Of a stretch of DNA of 64,000 nt, positions 47,900-60,227 are shown in pieces; position 1 is the stretch's first letter; each line of letters starts with the position of its first letter. The notes beneath the pieces are model-generated. The model was not told the origin of the DNA. It was given only the letters and a program-made list of their open reading frames with translations, and made no database searches. The stretch covers positions 6,200,101 through 6,264,100 of the forward strand of contig NC_003074.8 of assembly GCF_000001735.4 (NCBI RefSeq), written 5' to 3'. The stretch comes from Arabidopsis thaliana. Taxonomy: Eukaryota; Streptophyta; Magnoliopsida; Brassicales; Brassicaceae. The position numbers were made by a program, and so were the translations under genes.

Positions 47900-48254
47900 A
47901 ATTAGATTATTTAGGGTTTGCTTGATCCTCGATCTGTGATCGATTGATCTCGCTTCGCACCCAGCAGGTATCATTTTTATTCCATTATCTCTCCGGCCGT
48001 GTAGTTAATTTGTTAATGCATTTTATGTTTGCATGGTGAATCTAACGATTTTTTGGAATTGTTTTATATCAATCCGAAACAAAAATGATTAATATTTTTC
48101 GAGACAAATCTTTGCGTTGATTTATGATATACGAACAAAAAGAAGAAACAAACCCTATTACAGATTTTATCGGAGAAAGTTTGCATAACAAACCATATGT
48201 ATACAGATGTTACAATGAAAGTGATATTTCAGGTTTATTTAATGAGCGTGAAAG

Positions 48255-49699
48255 ATGGCTAAGATAATGCTTGGATCTCACTCGGTTAAGAGCCATGGAT
48301 GGAAGGTGGCTCGTGAACATCTTTGTGACTGGCTCATCCTCGTAGTCCTCGGTCTCATCGACATTGTACTCAATGTTATCGAGCCTTTTCATCGCTATAT
48401 TGGACCTGACATGTTAACCGATCTCACTTTCCCATTTTATGAAGACACCATCCCTATGTGGGCTGTCCCGGTAAGTAAACTTGTTTCCCAAGAAACCTTT
48501 GTCTTCATTTTGCATTCCATCACAAGGAAGTATTTCGATTTTCGCTGATTGATTATTTGTATGTATGGTGTGTGCGTGTAGATTATTTGTATATTGGTTC
48601 CGATATGCATCTTCATAGTGTACTATTACTATCGAAGAGATGTTTATGATCTTCATCACGCCATTCTCGGTGAGTTAATTTCTACTACTGATCACCCTCA
48701 AATGTATCTAGTCCTATAGTACTTACAATTTCAAATCGAAATCCATACTATCATATATTATTGATGATCAACGTGACAAGAATATTTGGAAATTGCGTAT
48801 AGGTATCGGATTCTCATGTCTTGTGACTGGAGTCACCACTGATTCCATCAAAGACGCGGTCGGTAGGCCACGCCCTAACTTCTTTTACCGATGTTTTCCC
48901 AATGGTAAACCGGTATGTACATTTCTATGGATCCATCTCACTTATACGTTAATTTCCCGGTTTATCATGAGGGAATTGTTTCTTATTTTGTGCAAATCGG
49001 AAAGAAATGCAGAAATTTCATCCGGATACTAAGGATGTTGTGTGTCATGGAGTTAAAAAGATAATCAAAGAAGGTTACAAGAGTTTCCCTAGTGGTCACA
49101 CTTCATGTAAGTTGTTCTAAAGCATTAAAAAGACAAGTAACAACATCTGAATTGATTCCGGTTTATGTTAACCGCTTGATTACGGTATACATGCAGGGTC
49201 ATTCGCTGGTTTAACTTTCCTAGCGTGGTACTTATCGGGTAAAATCAAAGTCTTTGACAGAAGAGGTCACGTGGCGAAGCTATGCCTCGTGTTCTTACCG
49301 ATACTCATATCAATTCTCATCGGAATATCACGCGTAGACGACTATTGGCACCATTGGACCGATGTCTTCGCCGGAGCTATCATCGGAATTTTTGTCGCTT
49401 CTTTCTCTTACCTCCACTTTTTTCCTTACCCTTACGACGAAAACGGTATTAAACCAAAACAAACAAAAAATTACCATCATGTTATTGCTTTCTTGATAAT
49501 AATAACGGTTGATGACAATATTTTAACAGGATGGGCTCCACATGCGTATTTTAGAATGTTGGCGGAGAGGAGCACTGGTCGAGCCACGACGATGACTCGA
49601 ACCGGTTCTCGAGGAATGTTGGGCAACGACGTTGAGCCTGGCAACTCCGCGTCCTCGCCGCACGATCGCCACCGTGAAAGCACTGATTCTGACTTTTGA
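48255..49699 (+). CDS. LPP4: Lipid phosphate phosphatase (PAP2 family)
   Basis: Six coding exons: 48255-48470, 48582-48669, 48803-48912, 49013-49106, 49197-49445, 49530-49699; product 308 aa. About six membrane helices. All three phosphatase signature motifs are intact: KDAVGRPRP (KxxxxxxRP), FPSGHTS (PSGH), and [13 protein letters not shown] (SRxxxxxHxxxD). They place a catalytic histidine pair on one face of the membrane. The enzymes dephosphorylate phosphatidic acid, diacylglycerol pyrophosphate or related lipids. A likely 5' UTR intron runs 47968-48232 (CAG then GTATCA, to TTTCAG). After it, a seven-codon upstream ORF (48242-48262) overlaps the true start out of frame. Symbol number from gene order. 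Confidence 0.9.
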
Positions 49700-51394
49700 A
49701 AATTTCCTCCACAATGTTTTAAAAAAAAGAAGTTAATTATCCGTGTAATTTTTAATTGTATGATTGTTTTCACTTACTGATATATAATATGTATACTTTT
49801 CATTAGGTTGACATTGTTGTTCACCATGTTTAGAAAAGTTTGATTTGGAGATGTTTGATTAACACGTACATGCTTCATTTTGGTTTATATAATGGATATA
49901 TAATTAGTGTGTTATTAAGTTGATATTGTTGTTAACTATGTTTAGAAAAGTTTGGTTTGGTTCAAATTGGTTTACTTCGATTCCCCAATTTCCTCTCTTG
50001 GGTTCCGGTTTCAACTTGCATCCACATTGGATCCGTAGTAATTAAGAAAAGTGATTCTTCGTCCCAATTTGTATTATTTTTGGGGAAATTAAAGGTACTG
50101 TATTATGTTTTATTTTTATAGTACTCTACTATAATATGAGCTCACCACATTTTTGATAAAATAAAAATATCTTATGAAGAGTCATTAGTAATGTTCAATG
50201 TGCATGATTGTGGCAACTGGTTATGTTTAATCAAGTTTCAATAGTTACGTCTAATTTGGAGAGGAAAACTTTGGGAACCGAACAATGTAACGTCCGGTTG
50301 AAGTAAACCGGACACGGTAACCGAAAATTATCCACATGGGTTTGGTTTAGTTTTCCCAATAAGGTCCAGATTCATCCGCCTTCTTAGGGATCCACTTCAG
50401 CTTAACATAAAGAATTTTGCCTTTGCAAAAGAATTGCTCCCGACAAATTAGCAATTAGACTAGGTATCCCAAAAAGCAATAACAGAGGATTAAACTCTCT
50501 CATCGCAAAAGACGTTACGCATCCAATTTGGGTAACCCGAGGCTACATAAAACTGAAGCGTCCCGTCAGACGTAACACTGTTAGCAATGAGACTAGTTCC
50601 TCTATTTGCTGATGCACCTTCTACGATCAACCGCCAATCAGAGATCAGACTCAAAATATTCAAGATTAGTTGTTTTCATCTTTCTTACATGAACTGTGAT
50701 TTTGTGAACATAATTTTGTTTTTCTTCTTTCCTCGTTACAGTTTTATAAAAATAATTTGTGAATTGCAGCAAGCCATCAAGCTAGGATTATGTTGGAACT
50801 CGTAAAGAAGTTAAACCATGTCAAAGGACACAAAATAATCATATTATACAGTACTAAACATTCTACATCAAATAAAATAAAATTATCTTAAGTACACAGC
50901 TTTCTAAAACACAAACATCAACATTATATATTCGGATACAAATACATTTATACTAATTTCCAAATTGTATTGTTTTATCAGATGTAACAATACTTTAACC
51001 AATTGCCGACAAAAACTTAGATCTTTTTAATAATTAATTAAAAACAGAAAAACCAATCTTAAAATCTCAGAAAAACTTTAATTTAGATACGCGTAAACAG
51101 CTTTATATGTACTTTTTTTGTTGTCATTACGTTAATAAAATATAAATCTGATGGTACCAAATTTATAAATATAAATTACCTGGCGATGAATCATCATCTC
51201 TGTAAATTTCTCCAGCTCACTTTACTCTGCAGAGAATCTAACGTTTCATCTTTATTTTATTTTTATACAAATCACAATTTATTTTTCTTATTAATAATAA
51301 TAATAGTGATTATGTTGACGATTAATAAAGGATTAGTTTCGAATTATCAATATATAAATCCGTCCAACTAACCTATCCCGTCGTTATCGAACCA
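49700..51394. other. Spacer with a diverged direct repeat
   Basis: No supported gene. The segments 49804-49848 and 49916-49960 are similar (TTGACATTGTTGTTCACCATGTTTA-like against TTGATATTGTTGTTAACTATG-like), about 112 bp apart. The rest includes the promoter of the PB1 gene. Confidence 0.55.
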
Positions 51395-53871
51395 ATGGAG
51401 ACCCCACTCCCTCCTTTATCGCAACTAACCCCAAATCCTACTCCCGCCGCCGCCGTCTCTTCCGCTATTCCGGCGCCAGTTAAGAGCGTAGCCGTTCAGC
51501 AACCGATCGATGGATCTCCACGCGCCGTTGCTACTGATACCGGAGGTATTCCTGAGCCACTTGCGGCTGTTCCCGGCGCTAAGCTTCGTCTTATGTGCAG
51601 TTTTGGTGGCCACATCATGCCTCGTCCACACGACAAATCGTTGACGTACTCCGGCGGCGAGACTCGTATTGTGGTTGTTGATCGACGTGCGTCACTGTCT
51701 TCGCTCCGATCTCGTCTCTCTAGTATGCTTCTCAACGGCCGGTCCTTTACTCTCAAGTACCAGCTCCCTAGCGAAGATCTCGATTCACTCGTCACCATCA
51801 CTACCGATGAAGATCTGGAGAACATGATCGAGGAATACGATCGCGCGGCTTCGTCAGCGACGGCGACTGCTACGCAACGGCTCCGGTTGTTCCTTTTCGC
51901 TAACAAGCTCGAGACCGCCGCTACTATGGGATCTCTGCTTGACGGCACGAAATCTGACACATGGTTCGTCGATGCTCTGAATCAATCTGGTTTGCTTCCT
52001 CGTGGTTTATCAGATTCCGCCGCCGTGAATAATACCTTGGTGAATCTCGACGAAGCTAGCGGCGGAGAGACCGAGATCCAAAACCTTGAAACTAATGTTG
52101 GTGGCGAGAACAATAAGCGAGGGGATTTGGTTGCTAACGGTGTGATTTCGCATCAGGAGATGCATATGAGCTCGATGCCTGATTCTCCAATGATGGAAGC
52201 CGCTGGTTCTTCGATAGGATCTTCTTCTTCATCTCCTTCCACATCCAATTTGCCACCGATTCGCGTTAGAGTCAGTGAGGACCAGAGGATAGAGGAACAA
52301 TTGGCACAGATGACCTTCTCAAACATGCAAACTCAGAGGCAATTTGATGATGGCGTTAGCTTGATGGCAAATCGGCCAATGATGATTCCACCTGGTGCCA
52401 TGAACGATGCTGCGATGGCGTATAACAACGCACCTGGTGATGGTACTGCTCCCGCAAGCAATGGCCATGTCTCACCTGAAGACGATCGATCCGAATTAGG
52501 TGTATCAACTGGCTACAGGAAGCCACCTTTGCCGATGCAACCAGTAACGATCCCACCTAGAACTGTTGGAGGCTATGGCTTGACATCCCCTGATTCTGTT
52601 GCAAGGTACTTTCATCTTCCCCTGGACTCTCTCTAGTTATTTAGGTAGCTATAATGATCTAGGTAATTTCTGATCTCAACTTCTTAGTTTCTCCATCATT
52701 TTCTTCAGCTTGCCTTGAATTTGTAGTTTCATTTGCACTGTTTCTGTTTCTGTTCTATAATCTTTACATGTGGTTTGTATTACATCTCTGATAGTGGCTA
52801 AGTAGCTAAAAGAAATAGATCATTGGTTTGAAGTATGGTGTATGAATCGATGATGGAGAAATCATCTTAAACTGTCAAATGCTTAAGAATTTTCTATGAT
52901 CTTTATCATCATCTTTGTTTTATTACACCTTACAATCAGAGATTTTTCAATTTGGTGTTCTAGATATTTGTGTAGATATTGGTATACTCTTTGAACCATA
53001 ACGTTACAAGAGATGTTAGCTTTATTCTTTTGAATATGATGATACTCAATGCTGATATTTCTTGTTGTTTATACATTACAGTGATACTAGCATTTCTTCT
53101 GCTACTTCATTTTCAAAGCCGATGTACTACCAAGACCAACCTCCAGCTCTGCCAAGAGCTCCTCCAGTGGCACAGCCTGAAACCACCTCGGCCCAAAGCT
53201 CTCAAGTCTTACCTCAGACTGAAAACACTTCAGCCCAAACCACCTCCCATGTCTTATCTCAGCCAGGTACGTACACAACTATGGATCAACAACAACAACA
53301 ACCTCTGGCTCAACAACCTTTCTTACACCAAGGCGTTCAGTATATCCCTCACCCATCACAATACATACCAATTTACTCTCATCAGCAACAAAACTACCCT
53401 GTTTACGTGATGTCCGTCCCACAATCTCAGCAGTATATCCCAGCAGGAACTCCCCCGCTCTACCCGAACTCAAAACCCGGCACAAACTCGAGACCTGAAG
53501 CTGCCCAGAACGTTTACCGAGCTGCTCCCCCTCAGGTTATTCAGCTTCAGCAACAGCATCAGTACATGGGTTACGCTGGAGCTCCTCAACATAGCACAAA
53601 CGCAAACGCCAATTACGGTACTGGAGCTCCTCAACATAGCACAAACGCAAACGCCAACTACGGTGGACCCTTTGAATACACAAACTCTCCAAACGAGACA
53701 GTGTATTACCACACACAAGCTCCTGCTGCAAACACTGCCATTCCATTAGCGTCTCCATACCAAAGCATGACACCAGCAGCAGCCGCAGCAGCTCTAGCCG
53801 ATATGTCCAAGCAAATGGCTCTTGACGGCGGCAAACAGCAACAGCATATGGCTGCGTCTCAGCCGCTTTAA
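51395..53871 (+). CDS. PB1 (octicosapeptide/Phox/Bem1p) domain protein
   Basis: Two exons, 51395-52605 and 53082-53871; product 666 aa. The PB1 domain covers residues about 65-160: KLRLMCSFGGHIMPRPHDKS with the basic cluster, then the ETRIVVVDR strand, a Ser/Leu helix, LKYQLPSEDLDSLVTI, and the acidic TTDEDLENMIEEYD (OPCA) motif. Both basic and acidic faces are present, so it could form head-to-tail chains or bind other PB1 proteins. The rest is low-complexity: Ser/Asn-rich, then Gln/Pro/Tyr-rich in exon 2 (HQQQNYPVYVM, QLQQQHQYMGY), ending in an Ala-rich tail. No catalytic domain is visible, so a scaffold or condensate-type role is an inference. A 15-residue tandem repeat sits in exon 2. Confidence 0.88.
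53578..53667 (+). repeat. 45-bp in-frame tandem repeat in the PB1 gene
   Basis: Two copies of GGAGCTCCTCAACATAGCAC... at 53578 and 53623, nearly identical, each coding GAPQHSTNANANYG plus one residue. Frame is preserved. Confidence 0.92.
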
Positions 53872-55709
53872 ACGCTGGATCTTTGGTAATAAATGCGCAA
53901 AGTGTTAAGTATAGCCGACACGGCGCGCTCTGTTCTTTTTGCGTATTACATGTAACGTCCTGTTACATCTCGTTAGATATACATAGGATTTGCTATCTCG
54001 TTGTTCTTATCGTAGTTTGCTTATGTCTCTCTCTCTTTTCTGATAAATAAATATGTTTTGGATATTTTTTTAAGTTCTATATTGGAATTATCTTGATCCG
54101 AAGATTACACAAAAACTCAAGAAATGGAACACCAGTGTATACTAGATATAGAACTGTGAAGTGATCTGTTGAGGTTGCTTCATGCTTTGTCACTTTAAGT
54201 GATGCATTCAACACTTGAAAACTTGATATTGCCGCTCAGAAAAGAAAAAAACTCCATTAACAAGTCAAGAGAACAATTCCAGCTTTTTAAACACAACATA
54301 AATCTCCATTAGCTTCATTACTTATAAAACGTTCAATCACATATCTCCACCATGGCCTCTGTTAAGACCATAAACATGTAGCAGTGATTGAAGTAACCAA
54401 TTCATCCTCTGCAAAACTTGATTCCTTAGCTAGCTTCTAGGATTTCCTCATGCGCATCGAGATCAAAATCCTTTGAATTCACTCGAATCATATGCATAAA
54501 ACAGAATCATCTTAGCCTCTAACCTGAGGCTCTTTGATTCAACTTGTAGTCAATCTCACCAACAGCTTATACTATTGTAGATTCACGTCAATAACCTGAT
54601 TGAACAAACCGAGTTTCAAAACAGTACCCCTGTTCAACCATCTTGTTAAACAGAACACACCAGCAACTTGAAACCCACTACTAGTAGTAACCTTTACCAT
54701 GTCACTTATCAGCAAACCTTGTGATATCCCTAAGACACGCCCTTAAAACAGCTTACATATCAACTCTAGAATCCTTGATGTATCTTTCAAGCTGTAAAGA
54801 AAAACCTGCAATACTTCTTCTTGTATGCAACTACCAAAACGAATTTGGCTATTACACCATTCAATTTGCAGTCTTTAGTCAATGCCCTTCATTTTCTTAA
54901 AAACAAAATCCTTCACTTGACTGACCTGCAGATAACTTCCCATGAGTAGACACTTACGTTGTCTCGTCATCAACCAAGACAAATTTATGCTCATGAGTTG
55001 TTGTCTTCTAAATGCAATTTGAATCCTCTGCATTTGCATTCCTTTCTAGGACTTCTTTTCAGCTGCTAACACCAGCTTTGAGATGAGTTGTTTATCAGGC
55101 TTGATACACAACACTTTCATAGTCTTGAAGTGAAATACCTTGAGACAACTCCTGCAACACTTACACATGTCTCTTTTCAGTTCCTTCTTTAGAGAATTCA
55201 TTGAACCACTTCAATAACTTCATCTCTATTTACACGTTAGTGTCTTTTCTGAAATTTGCAGCCAGCAACTCCTATCTAGAAACCTGCAATTTATTTCTGA
55301 AAAATCTGCAGTCTACTTCTAAATGACCTTACCAACAATCAGCTCCAAACCAAGCCTGTATCCACCTTGTACCATCTTTGAGCTGAAAACCCGTTGATAA
55401 TAAACTGTTCTTGACTTGTTTTCTTATAAGCATATTGAACTTCCATGAATCTGATAAACTAGTGAATTACACAGCCCTTTAACTCTTTTATCTTCAGCTA
55501 ACCTTCTAAGACAACATCCACAAACATAGCTCCACCATGAAAAAATAACAACCTTAAGTATATGTATTGCTAACTAAACCGGACAGATGAAACTAAACCG
55601 GAGATTAAGACATTTAACCAAATTATTGATTCAGGTTCTGTAGCAGATTCAGGTATGAAGAAGAGCTTTTTTCCTGTCACAACCTAAAACCCTAAATCTC
55701 TGATCCGCC
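53872..55709. other. 1.8-kb spacer with strong strand asymmetry
   Basis: From about 54100 to 55600 the plus strand is rich in A, C and T and poor in G, with hardly any long ORF. Motifs such as ACTTGAAA, CTGCA and CTTCTTT recur. It reads like one old insertion or a long noncoding transcript from the minus strand. I cannot assign a family. A telo-box (AAACCCTAA, 55687-55695) belongs to the next gene. Confidence 0.45.
55687..55695 (+). promoter_or_regulatory. Telo-box before mitochondrial ribosomal protein gene
   Basis: AAACCCTAA lies 15 bases before the start ATG, the usual place in plant ribosomal protein genes. Confidence 0.6.
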
Positions 55710-57595
55710 ATGAGAGGAGCTCTCTTGAGAAATGCATCTCTCTGCGCTCGCAGAATCATTCTTTCTCCTCGTATAACCCATCAGATCTCCCCCAATGTTC
55801 CCTTTCTCGCTCCAATCGCCGCTCCTGCTGCTCCCAAGTTCAGATTTTTCTCCTCCGAATCCGGTGAGAACTCGACTACGGCCCCTGAGTCTTCGCCGAC
55901 TGATTCACCCGAGAAGAAAGATCTCGTTGTAGAAGATGTAAGCAACAAAGGTAAAACACACTCTATCCTCTTGTTTGGTTACCTCACACTTGAAATGGCC
56001 TTTGTATTAGTTGAAATGTGTGAGTTTAATTCTCATCTCACCATTTCTCAATACCTCATAGTTTTCAATTGATCCTTCGATACAAGATTCGTAGCTTCTT
56101 ATCTCATGAACTAGTAGAATAGCTGTAGGTAATCGTTTGAAATTGACTTCATTTATTGGATTTTGTGGTCTCAGAGCTTAAAAGCCGTATAGAGAAGTAT
56201 TTCAATGAGGGTAATGAAGATGCTTTACCCGGAGTTATTGAAGCACTTCTACAGAGAAGACTTGTAGACAAACACGCAGAGACTGATGATGAATTGTTGG
56301 AAAAAATCGAGTCTCTACCTTTCAAAGATGATGTCAAGGATGAAGATTTTGAATCCGATTTCGAGGAAGCACATTCTACTGACGAAGAACTTGAGGATTT
56401 GTACAATTCTCCCGAGTATGTAGCTGAAAAGATGAGGAAGAATGAGTTTTTCAACATGGATGATAAGAAGTGGGATCACATGATTAGAGAAGGTATCCAA
56501 CATGGGTGTCTTACTGATACTAAAGAATGCGAGGAGATTCTTGAGGATATGCTCAAATGGGACCAGCTTCTTCCTGGTAATGGCTCGTTTATTTTCAATC
56601 TTCCCGTTCATCGACTCACATCCTTAGACATAGATTAGGTTGATTAATAGACTAATGTGCGTCGTTATAGCTAAACACAATCTCTTCGTGGAACTTAGCT
56701 TTTGTAGTTAACCTTTCTATTTGGATTTTTCTGAATCATGGTATGAGAAGTTGAGAACCATTCGTTTTTTTAACTCGTAGAAGGTAATGTACTATGCCAG
56801 ATATGTTACTTCTCGGATCAGTAGGGCCGTTTAGAGAATATATTGGTTTGTTCCTGTGATGCGTACATATGAACATTTCTCTAACTGTGTATGTTCATTC
56901 AGATGACTTGAAGAAAAAGGTTGAAGCAAAGTTTAATGAGCTTGGAGATATGTGTGAAAGAGGTGAAATTGAGGCTGAAGCAGCTTATGAGCTTTTTAAG
57001 GAATTTGAAGATGAGATGGTAATTCAGTATGGGGATCAGATGGAAGCTGAGGGTCCTCCCCAATTTGGTGAAACAGATGCTTCCGATAGGAATACTGACT
57101 TGGATGATCCCCCTGGTAAAGGCCCAATCCTCAGGTGGCAATCAAGGATAGTTTTTGCTCCTGGAGGTGATGCGTGGCATCCAAAGAACAGGAAAGTTAA
57201 AATGTCTGTTACAGTGAAAGAGCTTGGGCTCTCAAAGCATCAGGCTAAAAGGCTAAGGGAACTTGTAGGGAAAAGATACCATTCGGGGAAAGACGAGCTT
57301 ACAATCACCAGCGAGAGGTATATATAACTATAAATCTTAAGCTTTTCGTGAGACAAGAATGTTGAATCATGAAATGTTTTTGTCCTGTCACAGGTTTGAA
57401 CACCGAGAGGAAAACAGGAAAGACTGCTTAAGAACTCTTTACGGGTTGATAGAAGAAGCTGGGAAAGCCAACAAGATCGCTGAAGACATAAGAACTTCAT
57501 ATGTAAAACAAAGACTCCGTGCCAATCCAGCTTTTATGCAGAAACTACAAGCCAAGATCATAAGGTCTAAAGAATCAGATGCCATCAACGCTTGA
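55710..57595 (+). CDS. Mitochondrial small-subunit ribosomal protein mS35 (S24/S35 family)
   Basis: Four exons, 55710-55950, 56175-56576, 56903-57317 and 57394-57595; product 419 aa. The N-terminus MRGALLRNASLCARRIIL is Arg/Ser-rich without acids and ends in an RFFSSES motif, a classic mitochondrial presequence. Then comes a long acidic central region (residues about 60-270, many E/D runs). The C-terminal domain (about 285-400) carries RKVKMSVTVKELGLSKHQAKRLRELVGKRY-type residues and matches the mitochondrial S24/S35 (Pfam MRP-S28-like) domain of the mitoribosome small subunit. The unusually acidic insert is typical of plant mitoribosome extensions. Confidence 0.85.
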
Positions 57596-58076
57596 ACAAA
57601 ACTTTTCCCGGTTAGCGCCTTTCTTGTCTCACCAAATAATCTGTAGGATCGTCTTCTTTTGGCAATCATTTGATCCGTTATGGCTTTTCAGATCCATGAA
57701 GAATCTTTGATGGTAACTCCTATCTTAGTTTGGTTTGCTTGTTGTATCTCATGAAGACATGAACCTTGGCTGTGCTGTTGGTGTCTATTAGAGACTAGTT
57801 AACGTTTTCTCAGAATTATGAATCTCTCCTAAAGTTAAGGTTTCAGATATGTTTACGGGTTCAGAATGAAAGTAACCAAAGGAAAGAATTGGTACAATTT
57901 TTGTTTGGGTTTTGTATCAGATGTCTTTCTAATTTTTAAAGAAATTCAATCAGTAAGATAAGAAATGGAAACTAAATAAATTATTGCTTCAATATACGAT
58001 AGCTATACATCTATAAACGAAAGTAAAATGGTCGGACTGTTCTGTTTATATTTTCCTGACGAAGAAAAATGAAATC
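57596..58076. other. Convergent spacer
   Basis: 3' UTRs of the ribosomal protein gene and, from the other side, the small membrane protein. Nothing else seen. Confidence 0.5.
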
Positions 58077-58307
58077 TCAACCTCCACAACCACCACCGCA
58101 ACCGGCACCGCCACAACCTCCGCCACCGGTAGAGGTGCCTGAAGTGGCTCTGTTGTCGGAGACTCCGTCGGCACAAGAGAATAACAGAGCGGAGAGGATA
58201 CAACAACCGATCACAGCCAGGAACACAACATGAAACAGGTAACTAGCATCGAAATGTGTTGTTGTGGTGGCCATGCTCATTACATCTTCTAATAAGTGTC
58301 TCGCCAT
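58077..58307 (-). CDS. Small membrane protein with Gly/Cys-rich tail
   Basis: A 76-codon single-exon frame starting MARHLLEDVMSMATTTTHFD. One hydrophobic segment (residues about 24-45, LFHVVFLAVIGCCILSALLFSC) is followed by a polar linker and a C-terminal GGGGCGGAGCGGGCGGCGG-like tail with regularly spaced cysteines. This is a plant family of single-pass, Cys-rich tailed peptides, annotated elsewhere as putative membrane lipoproteins. The CC pair at the membrane edge could be acylated. The tail codons (GGT/GGC/TGT) give clear coding bias. Function unknown. Confidence 0.75.
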   Translation of the reverse strand: MARHLLEDVMSMATTTTHFDASYLFHVVFLAVIGCCILSALLFSCADGVSDNRATSGTSTGGGGCGGAGCGGGCGG

Positions 58308-60227
58308 CTCTCTTTCTCTAGTTAATGTGGATGAGATTAAGTTGTTTAACGTGAAAAGCTTTCCTACTTATAGCCGATAAATTCGTACGTAAGGCCACTG
58401 ACTTTTGATAAATTATTCGTTCAGTAGTAAGATTTCTTTGTAATTAAATTTTTCTTTTTAAGAAAAGAAGACTTATTTGTTAAAATATAGAAAAGACTGC
58501 AATACAAGACTTACCAGAAAGTCATCCATTTTAGTCTACTATTCTCCTCCTCTCAACTAAACACATTTGACTGCGGAATTTTGATGGAATCACGTATATT
58601 AGATGAAGATAGGACCCGGTTTATAATAATTTCTAGTTGAAGATTATGTTTCTTTAAAAATATAAAACTTGTAATTCGAAAGGCTAGGCTAATTTTATAG
58701 GTCAAGATTATATTATGCTTTTAAAGAAATTTAAAGTTCAATATTTGATAAATTACATACATAGTTCTAGTTAAGGTTTTGTCGAGGAAGTTTAGTTGAA
58801 GATAAGGATTTTTGACCATTTACATTAGCGTGAGAAAAGTCAAATGCCATAATATAATTATCATTAATCATAATGTATAAATCAGCTTGAATTGCCTCGT
58901 CTTTTTAAAAAAATTATAAATATTGAAGTGATTGTTCATGGCCTTTGTTAAATCCAATAAAAATACAGAGATTTTGTACTGTTTAGTTATTTATCATTGG
59001 TTATCATTGATTGTTCATAACTTTATGCATGAGAAGCTATTAAGTCTCTCTCTTCTATTTCACGTGGACTCCATTTTTGTTGTTGGTCCAAATTTGACTA
59101 TGCAAAATCAAATTCTTATCAAAGGACTTTCGACGTAACCCAATGTTCTTCCCTTTTTTCTTTTGGCGTCTTATTCTTCTACCACTAACCAAATTTAATT
59201 CATCATGGATTATGTAATTTCGTAATCTAAAAGCTTCCGAAACATTTGACCAAACAAGAATATATAACTCCGTAATATATATTTTTATTTATGTATACAA
59301 CTGCCAAAAAATACCAAACTTCCATTTTTTACCAAAAAAATATCAATTTTTTTATTTTATAAGTATCTAACTTTCTAACAAAACTTATAAAATACTTTAC
59401 GTCCATACCACATATTTTGACGTACGCAGTTTGAACTAGCTAGGTGTGAGCATCGATTTTTGGGTATAGTATGTTTCAGATTTTTGGAAAAATTAAAGTT
59501 CCTTAATAAAAAGGAAGATTGAAAAATGTGTTAGAATAGTCGATGTTAAGCGAGAGAGAAATTGTAGGTTAAAACAAAAGTGAAAAGTCTAACTCCACTT
59601 ATTATTAACATTGTCATTTTCAAAATAACAAAATATCTCTTTGACAATTTTGTAGAACAATTGGTATCTATTTTAGACAAAGTTTGGTTTGGACAAAAAA
59701 CGAAAATTTGGTATTTTGTTTTGTATTTTTTCCCATACATGTAAACAAACGTACGTATCTTGATATTTATCCGACCACTTTCGCTTTCGATTTAGTGTTT
59801 ATTTATTTTATTTTTATAGAAGAAAATTATTATTGAAAAAAAAATAGCTCGGTTTTGGCAAATCTTAACGTTATAACAGGTTTTAGGAATGTGATGGTGA
59901 TATAATGTGCAACAGATTTGCAGCGATGTGCTGATGATACCCGCTTTTCAAGTGATTTGGTCGATTTATAGTTTATTATTATACTCATCAAGGTTAAAAC
60001 TAGACCAATATCATTAATTGGAGAAAGTTACCATAAACAAGTTCTTGTTAATTATTTCCCTAGAGGCTTGATTTTCACAATTTCACATCATTATTCCATT
60101 TGATGATGATTATCAGATCTTAACTTCTTCTTCTTCTTTTAACAGATATGTATATTAATTTGGGTTGATGAGGTCGCATAAATACAGTAGCAAACACATT
60201 ATCTCTATAAGTAAAGAATGATCAGAA
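58308..60227. other. 1.9-kb AT-rich spacer
   Basis: No supported gene; the first part is the promoter of the small membrane protein. Short ORFs at 58932 and 59546 show no recognisable features. Confidence 0.5.
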
